Of a stretch of 64,000 bases of DNA, positions 1-8,326 are shown one piece after another. The position numbers were made by a program, and so were the translations under genes. Source of the stretch: an uncultured Duncaniella sp. (GTDB lineage Bacteria > Bacteroidota > Bacteroidia > Bacteroidales > Muribaculaceae); the NCBI GenBank assembly GCA_910577335.1, contig CAJTMJ010000014.1:1-64000 (forward strand), given 5' to 3'. Positions within the stretch are counted from its first letter, which is position 1; every line of letters begins with the position of its first letter. The notes beneath the pieces were generated by a model. It was not told the DNA's origin. It ran no database searches and saw only the letters and a list, made by a program, of their open reading frames with translations.

Positions 1-27
1 GCGTTCGAGACATACTTTATTGCGCTA

Positions 28-61
28 TTTGAGTTTTATCGGACAGCAATAATTAATTTTG
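28..61 (+). promoter_or_regulatory. Candidate promoter of the GH51 gene
   Basis: TAATTTTG at 54-61 fits the Bacteroidetes -7 box (TAnnTTTG). TTTG at 28-31 could be the -33 box, but the spacing is 22 bp, a little longer than the usual 19-20. The box ends about 50 bp before the ATG at 113. This is a pattern match only. Confidence 0.35.
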
Positions 62-112
62 TCAACATAGTTCCAACGTAACAATTTATTCATCACGTTA
101 TCAATATAATCC

Positions 113-2566
113 ATGAAATTGAAATTTTGCTCCCGCATAGCAGGTGTGATGTTTCTGACATTCACCCTTAATGCTCAAAGTGCGGATCTGTTCTCTTACT
201 CCGCTCCCGACGGCAAGTCAGGACTGCGACTTGCATGGCGCGCCGACGCTTCATCCGACTGGCAACCGATAGACGAAAACTTCAACTTCGTAAGCAGCGA
301 CTTCGGTCCGTGGGGAAGCCATAAGACCATGTTCTCCCCACAGCTTTTCATCAACGCTGCCGACTCGCTTTGGACATGCGTATGGTCAGCCACATCCGAT
401 GGCTCTGTCACCGCACTTACAACATCGCCCGACCTGTTCAGTTGGACTCCGCAACGGTATTTCGCCAACAAACTCGACCTGCCGAGAGATATGCGACCGG
501 CTACACCCATCACAGCCGATTCAGTGCTGATCGGCGGCAAGATGATGAAAGGGTTCAGACAGACAGTTGACAACGCAACAATCGACCGTATCAAAAAATT
601 TGTTGCCGACCGTGGAAAGCGTGGGGCATTATTCTCACAACACGCTAAGGACGATGCTACCCGTTTTGCCAACCTCTCCGACGTATCATTCACGGCAACA
701 GCAAATCCATCGGAAGCAAAGCGGATTTCCGATAAGCTTATCGGCATATTCTTCGAAGATATAAACTATGGAGCTGACGGAGGTCTGTATGGCGAGCTTC
801 TTCAAAACCGTGATTTCGAATATATCCCGTCTGACCGTCATGGAGACCAAAACTGGAACTCGACCCATTCATGGTCGGCAACCGACGATGGTTCCTTCTC
901 GATAGCAACCGATAGCCCCATCCACCCGAACAATCCCCATTACGGTGTGATAAACGGGGCTGTTACCCTCACTAATGCCGGATATGACGGCATCTCAGTC
1001 AAAAAAGGTGAAAAGTATCGTGTGTCACTCGCCATCCGTTCCGCCAAACCGATGCGCCTGTCAGTCACTCTTACCACTCCCGAAGGCGCAGTGATAGGCA
1101 ATGCAGCCATCAAAACCAAGGGCGGAGATTCATGGACTACCTATAAGACATTGATAAAAGCCACACGCTCAGTTTCGGGAGCAAAACTAAATGTAAATTT
1201 CCCTAAAGGTTCAGACGCTTCCGTGGATATGGTATCGCTATTCCCTGTCAACACTTTCAAAGGTCGTGAGAATGGTCTCCGTCAGGACCTCGCACAGACA
1301 CTCGCCGACCTAAAGCCTCGTTTCGTCCGCTTCCCCGGCGGTTGTGTGGCTCATGGCAACGGCATAGACAATATTTATGACTGGAAAGGCTCTATAGGCT
1401 CTCTCGAATCCCGCAAGCCGCTGCGCAACCTCTGGAACTATCATCAGACACGCGGACTCGGCTACCACGAATACTTCCTTTTCTGCGAGGATATAGGCGC
1501 AGAACCTCTGCCGGTGCTTGCTGCAGGTGTGCCATGTCAGAATTCAGGCATCCCGGGACACCACTCCCACGAACCTCTCACCACGCTCGGACAGCAATGC
1601 GGCATACCTATGGAGGAGATGGACGCATACGTTCAGGATGTGCTTGACCTCATAGAGTACGCCAACGGCGACATCAACACCACTTGGGGCGCCAAACGTG
1701 CCGAAGCGGGACACCCCGAGCCATTCAATCTCAAATACCTCGGCATAGGCAATGAGGACCTTATCTCAGAAGTGTTCATCCCCCGTTTCAAGATGATCTA
1801 CGACTCTGTTCGCGCCCACTACCCTGACATCATAGTGGTAGGTACTGTGGGACCGTTCTACGAGGGTTCTGACTATGACGCAGGCTGGAAACTTGCCGAG
1901 GAGCTTAACATACCGATGGTTGATGAACACTATTACGTTGATCCGGCATGGATGATTCACAATCAGGACTATTACGACAACTATCGCCGTAACGGCACCA
2001 AAGTGTATCTCGGGGAATATGCCGCACATCTCCCCGGTCGTCCCAATAATATGGAGACAGCCCTTGCGGAAGCTCTCTATCTCACATCAGTTGAACGCAA
2101 CGCTGATGTGGTTGAGATGACTTCCTACGCTCCGCTTCTCGCCAAGCGTGGCAACACCCAGTGGCGTCCTGACCTCATATATTTCACCAACGACTCCGTG
2201 ATGCCTACCACCGACTATCAGGTTCAAAAAATGTATGGCAACAACTCCGGCACACGCTATATCCCTGCACCTCTTAAGGTTAACAGCTCTGACAAGAACG
2301 TGACCAACCGCATAGGTATGTCAATAGTCCTTGACGAAGGCTCTTCCGAATATATCGTCAAGCTCGTCAATCTTCTGCCGGTTGAAGTGAAAGGCAATGT
2401 GGATCTGACACCTCTCGGCATAACAGCCAAAGAAGTAACAGGTGAGATACTTGCCGGGAAACCGACCGATACCGACACCACACCACAGCCCGTAAAAGTG
2501 ACATTCCCGCAGATGTCACTTCCACCCTACTCCTTCACACTCGTGCGCATACCTGCGAATAAGTAG
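113..2566 (+). CDS. GH51 alpha-L-arabinofuranosidase with N-terminal extension
   Basis: Secreted glycosidase expected to remove alpha-L-arabinofuranosyl side chains from arabinan or arabinoxylan. A signal peptide covers about residues 1-23 (hydrophobic stretch, then AQSA). Residues ~27-190 form an extra module that looks like the start of a GH43/sialidase-like beta-propeller (SPQLF, TSPDLFSW). The GH51 part begins near 205 (KLIGIFFEDINYGADGG), continues through a carbohydrate-binding-like beta-sandwich (~255-380), then the catalytic barrel with FVRFPGGC. By family knowledge the acid/base is Glu548 (in GIGNED) and the nucleophile Glu635 (in YLGEYAAH); both are present. The C-terminal beta domain is intact. 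817 aa is longer than typical GH51 because of the extra module. The gene stands alone, with no partner in the operon. GH51 assignment is firm; substrate is inferred. Confidence 0.9.
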   Translation: MKLKFCSRIAGVMFLTFTLNAQSADLFSYSAPDGKSGLRLAWRADASSDWQPIDENFNFVSSDFGPWGSHKTMFSPQLFINAADSLWTCVWSATSDGSVTALTTSPDLFSWTPQRYFANKLDLPRDMRPATPITADSVLIGGKMMKGFRQTVDNATIDRIKKFVADRGKRGALFSQHAKDDATRFANLSDVSFTATANPSEAKRISDKLIGIFFEDINYGADGGLYGELLQNRDFEYIPSDRHGDQNWNSTHSWSATDDGSFSIATDSPIHPNNPHYGVINGAVTLTNAGYDGISVKKGEKYRVSLAIRSAKPMRLSVTLTTPEGAVIGNAAIKTKGGDSWTTYKTLIKATRSVSGAKLNVNFPKGSDASVDMVSLFPVNTFKGRENGLRQDLAQTLADLKPRFVRFPGGCVAHGNGIDNIYDWKGSIGSLESRKPLRNLWNYHQTRGLGYHEYFLFCEDIGAEPLPVLAAGVPCQNSGIPGHHSHEPLTTLGQQCGIPMEEMDAYVQDVLDLIEYANGDINTTWGAKRAEAGHPEPFNLKYLGIGNEDLISEVFIPRFKMIYDSVRAHYPDIIVVGTVGPFYEGSDYDAGWKLAEELNIPMVDEHYYVDPAWMIHNQDYYDNYRRNGTKVYLGEYAAHLPGRPNNMETALAEALYLTSVERNADVVEMTSYAPLLAKRGNTQWRPDLIYFTNDSVMPTTDYQVQKMYGNNSGTRYIPAPLKVNSSDKNVTNRIGMSIVLDEGSSEYIVKLVNLLPVEVKGNVDLTPLGITAKEVTGEILAGKPTDTDTTPQPVKVTFPQMSLPPYSFTLVRIPANK

Positions 2567-2673
2567 CCTTTTATTCATGCTTTTAGGCTATTTTAAACAA
2601 AACGACGAACTGATTTAAATTTTTTACAACTATTTTTTTTATTAAAATTGAGTTCTAATCCAAAGAAAAGCGT

Positions 2674-2681
2674 TACATTTG
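2674..2681 (+). promoter_or_regulatory. Candidate -7 box of the ferredoxin promoter
   Basis: TACATTTG matches the Bacteroidetes -7 consensus TAnnTTTG and lies about 50 bp before the ATG at 2732. The upstream -33 match is weak (TTG at 2648-2650, 23 bp away). Confidence 0.45.
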
Positions 2682-2731
2682 CAGCGTATAATATTTTTCG
2701 TATAAATTATCTAATTTAAATTTACCAAACC

Positions 2732-2902
2732 ATGGCTTACGTTATTACAGATTCTTGTGTGGCTTGTGGCACTTGCCAGCCCGTTTGCCCCGTTGACGCT
2801 ATCTCTGAAGGCGATATCTACCACATCGATCCCGACACTTGCATCGAGTGCGGTTCTTGCGCAGAAGTTTGCCCCAGCGAAGCTATCATCCCCGGCGAAT
2901 AA
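2732..2902 (+). CDS. 2[4Fe-4S] ferredoxin, 56 aa
   Basis: Very small electron carrier. Reading from the ATG at 2732 gives 56 residues ending PSEAIIPGE and a TAA at 2900-2902. Two classic CxxCxxCxxxCP clusters are visible: Cys9, 12, 15, 19 (CVACGTCQPVCP) and Cys37, 40, 43, 47 (CIECGSCAEVCP), each expected to hold one [4Fe-4S] centre as in clostridial-type ferredoxins. Codons are those of a highly expressed gene (GTT, GCT, ATC, CCC), and a strong hairpin terminator follows at 2939-2960, so it is monocistronic. Likely cytoplasmic partner of low-potential oxidoreductases such as pyruvate:ferredoxin oxidoreductase; the partner is inferred. Confidence 0.95.
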   Translation: MAYVITDSCVACGTCQPVCPVDAISEGDIYHIDPDTCIECGSCAEVCPSEAIIPGE

Positions 2903-2936
2903 TTTTCACGCACAGGAAATCAAACAAAATGATAAA

Positions 2937-2966
2937 AACGTCTTCGGTTTTCCGAAGGCGTTTTTA
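2937..2966 (+). terminator. Rho-independent terminator after ferredoxin
   Basis: CGTCTTCGG (2939-2947) pairs with CCGAAGGCG (2952-2960) around a TTTT loop, with one G-T wobble, and is followed by TTTTT. Confidence 0.9.
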
Positions 2967-3080
2967 CTTTTTATATAGATTCCTAAAAAACTTATAAATA
3001 TTGTCAATCTTGCAAATCGTATATGCATTTTTTATAATTTTACAGAAAATATTTCTCTATATATCACAAACTTACGAATA

Positions 3081-3605
3081 ATGATAAAACATCTTATAGT
3101 AGCTATATCTCTTTTCTTTATTGCCGCTTTAAACCTATCGGCATCCGACAACACTCCATCCCCTGACGACAGCGCCCAACCTTTTAAAGTAAGTTATATG
3201 GGTAATGTCGAAGCGGGTCATACCTTCCTTTGGGATAATTTCTTGCGAAACACATCCGGATACGTCACGTTGACCACCACTCACGGTGTCAGGATAACGC
3301 CATATCTGTTTACCGGTTTGGGTATCGGCGCTTGGTTAGGCTATTATAGCGGTGGTTGCTCTATGCTTCTTCCGCTGTTTGCAAATGTCCGTGCCACCCT
3401 CCCCTCCGGGAAATTTCGCCCGTTCATAGACTTGAAAGGAGGCACATTAAACTCACTGAATTCATTTATCGGACCATCCATCGGATGCAAATTCGCTTGG
3501 GGAAACCGAGCCGGCGTATACCTCTCATTCGGCACAAATTACATAATAAACCGCTACCACTCCGCCTTCGACGGCTTAAGCATAAAACTCGGCTTCGATT
3601 TCTAA
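3081..3605 (+). CDS. Small secreted protein, probable outer-membrane beta-barrel
   Basis: 174 residues with a clear signal peptide (MIKHLIVAISLFFIAALNLSA). After it comes a run of short alternating hydrophobic/aromatic strands (HTFLWDNFL, PYLFTGLGIGAWLGYY, GVYLSFGTNYIIN) and a last strand ending in Phe (LSIKLGFDF). This is the layout of a small eight-stranded outer-membrane barrel. I do not recognise a named family, and function is unknown. It stands alone between ferredoxin and glutamate dehydrogenase, each with its own signals. Confidence 0.75.
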   Translation: MIKHLIVAISLFFIAALNLSASDNTPSPDDSAQPFKVSYMGNVEAGHTFLWDNFLRNTSGYVTLTTTHGVRITPYLFTGLGIGAWLGYYSGGCSMLLPLFANVRATLPSGKFRPFIDLKGGTLNSLNSFIGPSIGCKFAWGNRAGVYLSFGTNYIINRYHSAFDGLSIKLGFDF

Positions 3606-3736
3606 TATCACCTATCACTTTCGCAACTCTGTTTTTATGGCATTTTCAGGGATGAATATGAGCCTGTGAGGGATTTTATGTTATTAATCATAAAAATTAT
3701 TTTAGGTTTTGCATACGTCTTATCAAATATAATTAT

Positions 3737-3744
3737 TACATTTG
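3737..3744 (+). promoter_or_regulatory. Candidate -7 box of the gdhA promoter
   Basis: TACATTTG fits the Bacteroidetes -7 consensus and is 49 bp before the gdhA ATG. A TTTTG at 3707-3711 is the nearest upstream -33-like match, but at a non-ideal distance. Confidence 0.45.
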
Positions 3745-3793
3745 CATCGTTAACTTAAAATCTATTTCATACCAATTCTAATTTTCTTTTATC

Positions 3794-5131
3794 ATGAATA
3801 TTAATACTATTCTGAGCAACCTGGAAGCTAAACATCCGGGTGAAAAGGAATACCTTCAGGCAGTGAAGGAAGTCCTCATCTGTGTAGAAGATGTGTACAA
3901 TCAGCACCCTGAATTTGAAAAAGCAAAAATCATCGAACGTATGGTCGAACCTGACCGTATCGTCACTTTCCGTGTGACTTGGGTTGACGACAAAGGCGAA
4001 GTTCAGAACAACATCGGCTATCGCGTACAGTTCAACAACGCTATCGGTCCGTACAAAGGCGGTATCCGTTTCCATGCGTCCGTGAATCTCTCAATCCTGA
4101 AATTCCTCGGCTTCGAGCAAACATTTAAAAACGCCCTCACCACTCTCCCGATGGGTGGAGCTAAGGGTGGTAGCGACTTCTCACCCCGCGGCAAGAGCGA
4201 CGCTGAAATCATGCGTTTCTGCCAGGCTTTCATCCTCTGCTTGTGGAAGAACCTCGGTCCTGACCGTGACGTTCCCGCCGGCGACATAGGTGTAGGCGGT
4301 CGTGAAGTAGGCTACATGTACGGTATGTACAAGAAACTCGTCAACGAATGTACAGGCACATTCACCGGCAAGGGTCTCGACTTCGGCGGTTCACTCATCC
4401 GTCCCGAGGCTACCGGTTTCGGCGCTCTCTACTTCGTTCAGAGTATGCTTGCTGAAAAGGGCGATTCTATCCAAGGCAAGACTGTAGCTGTGTCTGGTTT
4501 CGGTAACGTGGCTTGGGGTGCTACACTCAAAGCAACCGAACTCGGCGCAAAGGTTGTCACTATCTCAGGTCCTGACGGATACATCTACGATCCCGATGGT
4601 ATCTCAGGCGACAAGATCGACTATATGCTCTACCTTCGTGCTACCGGCGAAGACATCGTAGCTCCTTACGCAGAGAAATATCCCAACGCAACATTCTTCC
4701 CCGGCAAGAAACCTTGGGAACAGAAAGTTGACATCGCACTTCCTTGCGCTACCCAGAATGAAGTTGACGGCGAAGACGCTAAGCATCTCGTGGCTAACGG
4801 TGTGGAACTCGTTGCTGAAGTTTCAAACATGGGCTGTACTCCCGAAGCTATCGACACATTCCTCGCAAGCAAGACCACATACGCTCCCGGCAAGGCTGTA
4901 AACGCAGGTGGCGTGGCTACTTCAGGTCTCGAAATGAGCCAGAACGCTGAACACCTCCAGTGGAGCGCCGAAGAGGTTGACGCTCGTCTCCACTCTATCA
5001 TGAAGAATATCCACACTCAGTGCGTTAAACACGGCACAGAGGCTGACGGATATATCAACTACATGAAGGGCGCAAACATCGCCGGCTTCATGAAGGTTGC
5101 CAACGCCATGATGGGTCAGGGTATCATCTGA
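3794..5131 (+). CDS. gdhA: Glutamate dehydrogenase (GDH family, NADP type likely)
   Basis: Interconverts 2-oxoglutarate plus ammonium and glutamate, the main ammonium-assimilating reaction in many Bacteroidales. 445 aa is the usual length of hexameric bacterial GDH. Visible family segments: KGGIRFHASVN (~88-98) for substrate binding, LPMGGAKGGSDF with the catalytic lysine at about 124, the following PAGDIGVGGREVGYM, and the Rossmann region VSGFGNVAWGA (~235). Codon use is strongly biased, as in an abundant protein. It has its own promoter and a strong terminator, so it is monocistronic. The NADP preference is inferred from length and family resemblance. Confidence 0.95.
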   Translation: MNINTILSNLEAKHPGEKEYLQAVKEVLICVEDVYNQHPEFEKAKIIERMVEPDRIVTFRVTWVDDKGEVQNNIGYRVQFNNAIGPYKGGIRFHASVNLSILKFLGFEQTFKNALTTLPMGGAKGGSDFSPRGKSDAEIMRFCQAFILCLWKNLGPDRDVPAGDIGVGGREVGYMYGMYKKLVNECTGTFTGKGLDFGGSLIRPEATGFGALYFVQSMLAEKGDSIQGKTVAVSGFGNVAWGATLKATELGAKVVTISGPDGYIYDPDGISGDKIDYMLYLRATGEDIVAPYAEKYPNATFFPGKKPWEQKVDIALPCATQNEVDGEDAKHLVANGVELVAEVSNMGCTPEAIDTFLASKTTYAPGKAVNAGGVATSGLEMSQNAEHLQWSAEEVDARLHSIMKNIHTQCVKHGTEADGYINYMKGANIAGFMKVANAMMGQGII

Positions 5132-5155
5132 TAGTCAATAAAATCCCATACCAAC

Positions 5156-5200
5156 AATTCGCTCCTGCCTGAACCCTCAGACAGGAGCGAATTTCTTTTA
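5156..5200 (+). terminator. Rho-independent terminator after gdhA
   Basis: AATTCGCTCCTG (5156-5167) pairs with CAGGAGCGAATT (5182-5193), followed by TCTTTT. The stem lies 25 bp after the gdhA stop. Confidence 0.9.
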
Positions 5201-5302
5201 TTCACAATGACAGTACTTCCACTCACGATTGAGTCTTTTGTATGATACTGCGAGCCGGAATAGCGAATTTTATTCAATTACAACACTGTATTGAATAAAA
5301 TA

Positions 5303-6337
5303 ACGTGAGTTCGATGAAAATAATTAAAAGAGTGTCAGTTGGTTATCATAAACTCGTTCTAAATTTATCATAGGTTTCTTTGGGAACAGACAATAAGCAG
5401 CTATACCGCCAATGAGATTTACGACAAAATTCGGGAATGAACGGTGACGTGAATGTTCTATCTGGGCGATGTTTTTGAGTTCGTCGTTGATTGTCTCGAT
5501 AATGGCTCGTTTTCTCAGAAGTATTCTGTCATACATCGATCTAATGCCGCCTTTCATGTTGTTTTTCAGCTTGGTTATCATCTGGATTCCGTCAATGAAC
5601 AGCTTACTGAGCAGGTCTTTGCCTATATACCCCTTGTCTCCGACGAGCTTGCCGTATATGAACTCGACAAACGACCTCATCTTCAACGGCTCCCGGTCGT
5701 CAACATCTCCCGGAGTGATCATGAAGTTGAGTATCTCGCCCTTGTCGTTGCATATCAGGTGCAGCTTGAATCCGTAGAACCAGCCCAACGAGCATTTGCC
5801 ACGTTGCGCTATTCCTTTGAACACCTTGTGCATGTGTATCCGTTGGTTGCGGCACACGCGCAAAAGGGTGCTGTCAACGAAACTTATGCCCGTGCATCTT
5901 CCCAATAGACATTTCTTTACGAAGATGACAAACTGAACCACAACAGAATTCTCCAGTTCCGTTAACCTGTTGTACGAGACTGTTTCGGGGAACAGATGCC
6001 TGTATCGCTGACATATCTCGTTCAGATAAAAGTGTTTGAGACACTTGTGGTTGGAACTGTGGAACATTATCATGATGACAATGACTTCTGCCTGTGACAG
6101 ACGGCAATCCCGATGATATTTACGCTTTCTGTCCTTCCGGGGCTCTAAAAGCCCTCTGCGGCGGAGCATCGTATTAAAAACTTTGCAGAACTCGTATGCC
6201 ATTACGAAAATTTCAGTAATTTTGTCTTCGGTGAGCATAGCGATAAGAGTATTTGTTTGAAATTTAGCAATTTAAATTTAATACTTTTGTCGCTAATCAC
6301 CAAATTTTAAACTACTTAATTTTCATCGAACTCACGT
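5303..6337 (-). mobile_element. Complete IS982-family insertion sequence, 1035 bp
   Basis: The terminal inverted repeats match exactly over 19 bp: ACGTGAGTTCGATGAAAAT at 5303-5321 and its complement at 6319-6337. Both sides carry the 7-bp direct repeat TAAAATA (5296-5302 and 6338-6344), a target duplication of the size known for IS982 elements. One intact transposase gene fills the element on the minus strand. Intact ends, gene and duplication indicate a fairly recent insertion that may still be active. Confidence 0.93.
5324..6238 (-). CDS. IS982-family DDE transposase
   Basis: 304-aa transposase that cuts and joins the ends of the surrounding element. IS982-type landmarks are visible. The first acidic residue is in SFVDSTLLRVC (~120), followed by the Bacteroidetes-typical KGIAQRGKCSLGWFYGFKLH. 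The second Asp is in LVGDKGYIG (~198), and the Glu in KRAIIETINDELKN (~250). Length is normal for the family and the frame is open throughout, so it is likely functional. The start at MLTEDKITEIF lies about 100 bp inside the right inverted repeat. Overlapping frames on the opposite strand are shadows. Confidence 0.95.
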   Translation of the reverse strand: MLTEDKITEIFVMAYEFCKVFNTMLRRRGLLEPRKDRKRKYHRDCRLSQAEVIVIMIMFHSSNHKCLKHFYLNEICQRYRHLFPETVSYNRLTELENSVVVQFVIFVKKCLLGRCTGISFVDSTLLRVCRNQRIHMHKVFKGIAQRGKCSLGWFYGFKLHLICNDKGEILNFMITPGDVDDREPLKMRSFVEFIYGKLVGDKGYIGKDLLSKLFIDGIQMITKLKNNMKGGIRSMYDRILLRKRAIIETINDELKNIAQIEHSRHRSFPNFVVNLIGGIAAYCLFPKKPMINLERVYDNQLTLF

Positions 6338-6433
6338 TAAAATAAGGAGTTTTTATTCAATACGGCTACTAAAAGTGAATATTTTGGAAATAAATGCGGA
6401 GATGTCGTTTGTTAAATTTATACTAAGATGCGC

Positions 6434-7045
6434 TTAGTCGTTAATACTTTTATCGCCGTATTCCTCAAGATATGCTTCGCAGGCTTCGCACAGCTCGGCA
6501 TACCACTCCTCCCCGAAATAATCGGTTAACGGACCTTTCAGGAACTGATACAGGCGTATACCAAGCTCCTTGCCCTTCTGCTCGGCTGACTTGCATATCT
6601 TCCAATGGTGATAATTCACAGCAGTGAATGTAGGATATTTGGTAAGGCGCACCGGATAGAGCGCACATGACGAAGGCTTACGGAATTTGCCTGTCTTCCC
6701 TTCATTGAAGGCACATTCTATGGCACACTGGCATATACCTCCGGGCGCATAGCATGTGTATATGCAATTTCTGCCATCCACAATCTGAGTCACAAGGTCA
6801 CCGTCAGGATCAAGATAGCTCGTGCCCTCCTCGGCTATACGAGCCTTGGCAGACGGCAATAACTTATCCTCAAACTGCGGGTAAAGTCGGTCGATCTCAT
6901 CCCGCTCCTCCTCCGTAAGGGGCGCTCCGGCATCACCCTCGATGCAACATTCACCCAAACATTTGCTCACATCGCAGCAGAAAAACTTTTCCGCCAAGTC
7001 TAGCGACACTAATGTATCTTTAATCTGAAGCATATATTCCTCCAT
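6434..7045 (-). CDS. DUF3109 family cysteine-rich protein
   Basis: 203 residues with many conserved cysteines: FCCDVSKCLGECCIEGDAGAPLTEEE near the N-terminus, then CIYTCYAPGGICQCAIECAF and SSCALYPVRL. This pattern is that of DUF3109, a probable metal- or Fe-S-binding cytoplasmic protein related to the YkgJ/UPF0153 group. Biochemical function is unknown. It is the last gene of a minus-strand operon: its start is 3 bp from the stop of the DUF5103 gene. The ATG at 7045 (MEEYMLQIK) or the one four codons later could be used. Confidence 0.88.
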   Translation of the reverse strand: MEEYMLQIKDTLVSLDLAEKFFCCDVSKCLGECCIEGDAGAPLTEEERDEIDRLYPQFEDKLLPSAKARIAEEGTSYLDPDGDLVTQIVDGRNCIYTCYAPGGICQCAIECAFNEGKTGKFRKPSSCALYPVRLTKYPTFTAVNYHHWKICKSAEQKGKELGIRLYQFLKGPLTDYFGEEWYAELCEACEAYLEEYGDKSIND

Positions 7046-7048
7046 AAT

Positions 7049-8311
7049 TCAATTTGCAGTTGTCAACTGCGTGATTCCTATTAATTTATCAAATCTCTCA
7101 CCCTTTGGTCGGTGATAGATTTTCACCACATATTCATTGCCTGTCTGATAAAAATTCCCCTCCACTTCCGAAGTCGAACCGTCGGTTTCACCCAACGGGA
7201 GGGCGAGGTATTGGTAATTATAAGCGCCTTGTTTCAGCAGCATTGAATTCTCATATTGCCCCGTGGCACGATTATATACCATCCTCGAAGCAGGATCAAA
7301 CCGACGGTTCACAAAATCGCCGTCCAAGAACAGCTCCTTTCCGGGAAGCTCAGGCATCTTCAGAGTGAAATGCACCATAACATAATCTGCCTGAGTGTCT
7401 GAATCATCAGACGACACCTCTCGCACAAGAAACCTGCCATGCTGGGTGCTGTCATACGTATACAAAGAATGATTTCTCGGATAGTCAACGGCAAGCGTCA
7501 TATTGTAGTACGGATTACCGTACGAAATATCTTCAATACCAATACCGGGATAAGAGGTGGAGACTGTTTCAAAGCGGCGATACTCATTGCCGGCATCGAA
7601 GATCAGGGGGAGAAGATGTTCATATATCAACTTGTCGCCATTGACACGCTGCGGAGTGGTGAGCACAACCTCATTATCCACACGTCCGTTCTGGCTGACC
7701 ACCACCTTTATGTCATTAAACGGATCATTAACCGCAATATGCTTGGTGTCAACGCTCAACGCCACTTGCTGGTGAGCGTCATTTGAATCTATGTCAGTGC
7801 GGGATGACACCGACATGGAAGCATCAGCTGAGAAATCCGACACACCGAAACGGGCTTGCAGCAATGTCACATCCGGATCGCTTTCATCGTAAACCCGAAG
7901 CAGGAAATTGCCTGACTGCGTGATGTGCATCTGATCGTTAGGGATGGTTATCGTGTAATGTACATAGTGCGCCAACGTGGCTTCCGAAAAAGCATAGTCA
8001 TCAACTGTGCCCTCATTGAATCCGTCAAGAAATTCCGAATCCACCAACCCCTCAGGTTGCCATCGGGCATCACAGTGGGTCAACGAATACCGCATATATC
8101 TCCTATCCTCCGAAAGCTCGTCAAACGATATAACTATCTTGTCACCGGGATCGTTTAGAGCCACAACGGCTGGCGCATATCTGTTGGAAGCGAGATACAC
8201 TTCAAGCGTCTTGAACGATGGATGGAATATGCCCTGCATCGTATCGGCAGCGTTCATTGCAAACGCTGAAATAAAGGTCAATATCGCTGCCAAAACCGAT
8301 CGCATCAGCAT
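7049..8311 (-). CDS. DUF5103 protein, type IX secretion plug-like
   Basis: 420-aa secreted protein (signal peptide MLMRSVLAAILTFISAFAMNA). It matches what I know of DUF5103, the family whose Flavobacterium member plugs the SprA translocon pore of the T9SS. Visible features are a beta-rich N-terminal part (GIFHPSFKTLEVYL, YRYSLTHCDARWQP-type segment, DGFNEGTVDDYAFS) and a C-terminal GxFVNRRFDPxSRMVYN / YENSMLLKQGAYNYQY segment, which resembles an E-set/starch-binding-like domain. It sits 15 bp downstream of ung and 3 bp upstream of the DUF3109 gene, so all three are probably cotranscribed. Family assignment is good; the T9SS role is carried over from other species. Confidence 0.85.
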   Translation of the reverse strand: MLMRSVLAAILTFISAFAMNAADTMQGIFHPSFKTLEVYLASNRYAPAVVALNDPGDKIVISFDELSEDRRYMRYSLTHCDARWQPEGLVDSEFLDGFNEGTVDDYAFSEATLAHYVHYTITIPNDQMHITQSGNFLLRVYDESDPDVTLLQARFGVSDFSADASMSVSSRTDIDSNDAHQQVALSVDTKHIAVNDPFNDIKVVVSQNGRVDNEVVLTTPQRVNGDKLIYEHLLPLIFDAGNEYRRFETVSTSYPGIGIEDISYGNPYYNMTLAVDYPRNHSLYTYDSTQHGRFLVREVSSDDSDTQADYVMVHFTLKMPELPGKELFLDGDFVNRRFDPASRMVYNRATGQYENSMLLKQGAYNYQYLALPLGETDGSTSEVEGNFYQTGNEYVVKIYHRPKGERFDKLIGITQLTTAN

Positions 8312-8326
8312 ATCTCCATCTCAATA

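Larger units (their letters stand above)
5268..6363. repeat. Hairpin arms split by the IS element
   Basis: Three copies of the same arm flank the insertion. TTTTATTCAAT lies at 5268-5278, its complement ATTGAATAAAA at 5290-5300, and TTTTATTCAATAC at 6351-6363. Without the IS and one target copy, GTATTGAATAAAA (5288-5300) would pair over 13 bp with 6351-6363 around an 8-nt loop. Today 5268-5278 can pair with 5290-5300 instead. The original hairpin probably lay 3' of gdhA and of the converging minus-strand operon, perhaps as a terminator. Confidence 0.75.

Noticed and set aside
2757..2978. 73-codon frame overlapping the ferredoxin
   Set aside because: Shifted reading of the ferredoxin gene that also runs through its terminator.
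5453..5908. Plus-strand open frames opposite the IS transposase
   Set aside because: Antisense shadows of a clear DDE transposase gene.
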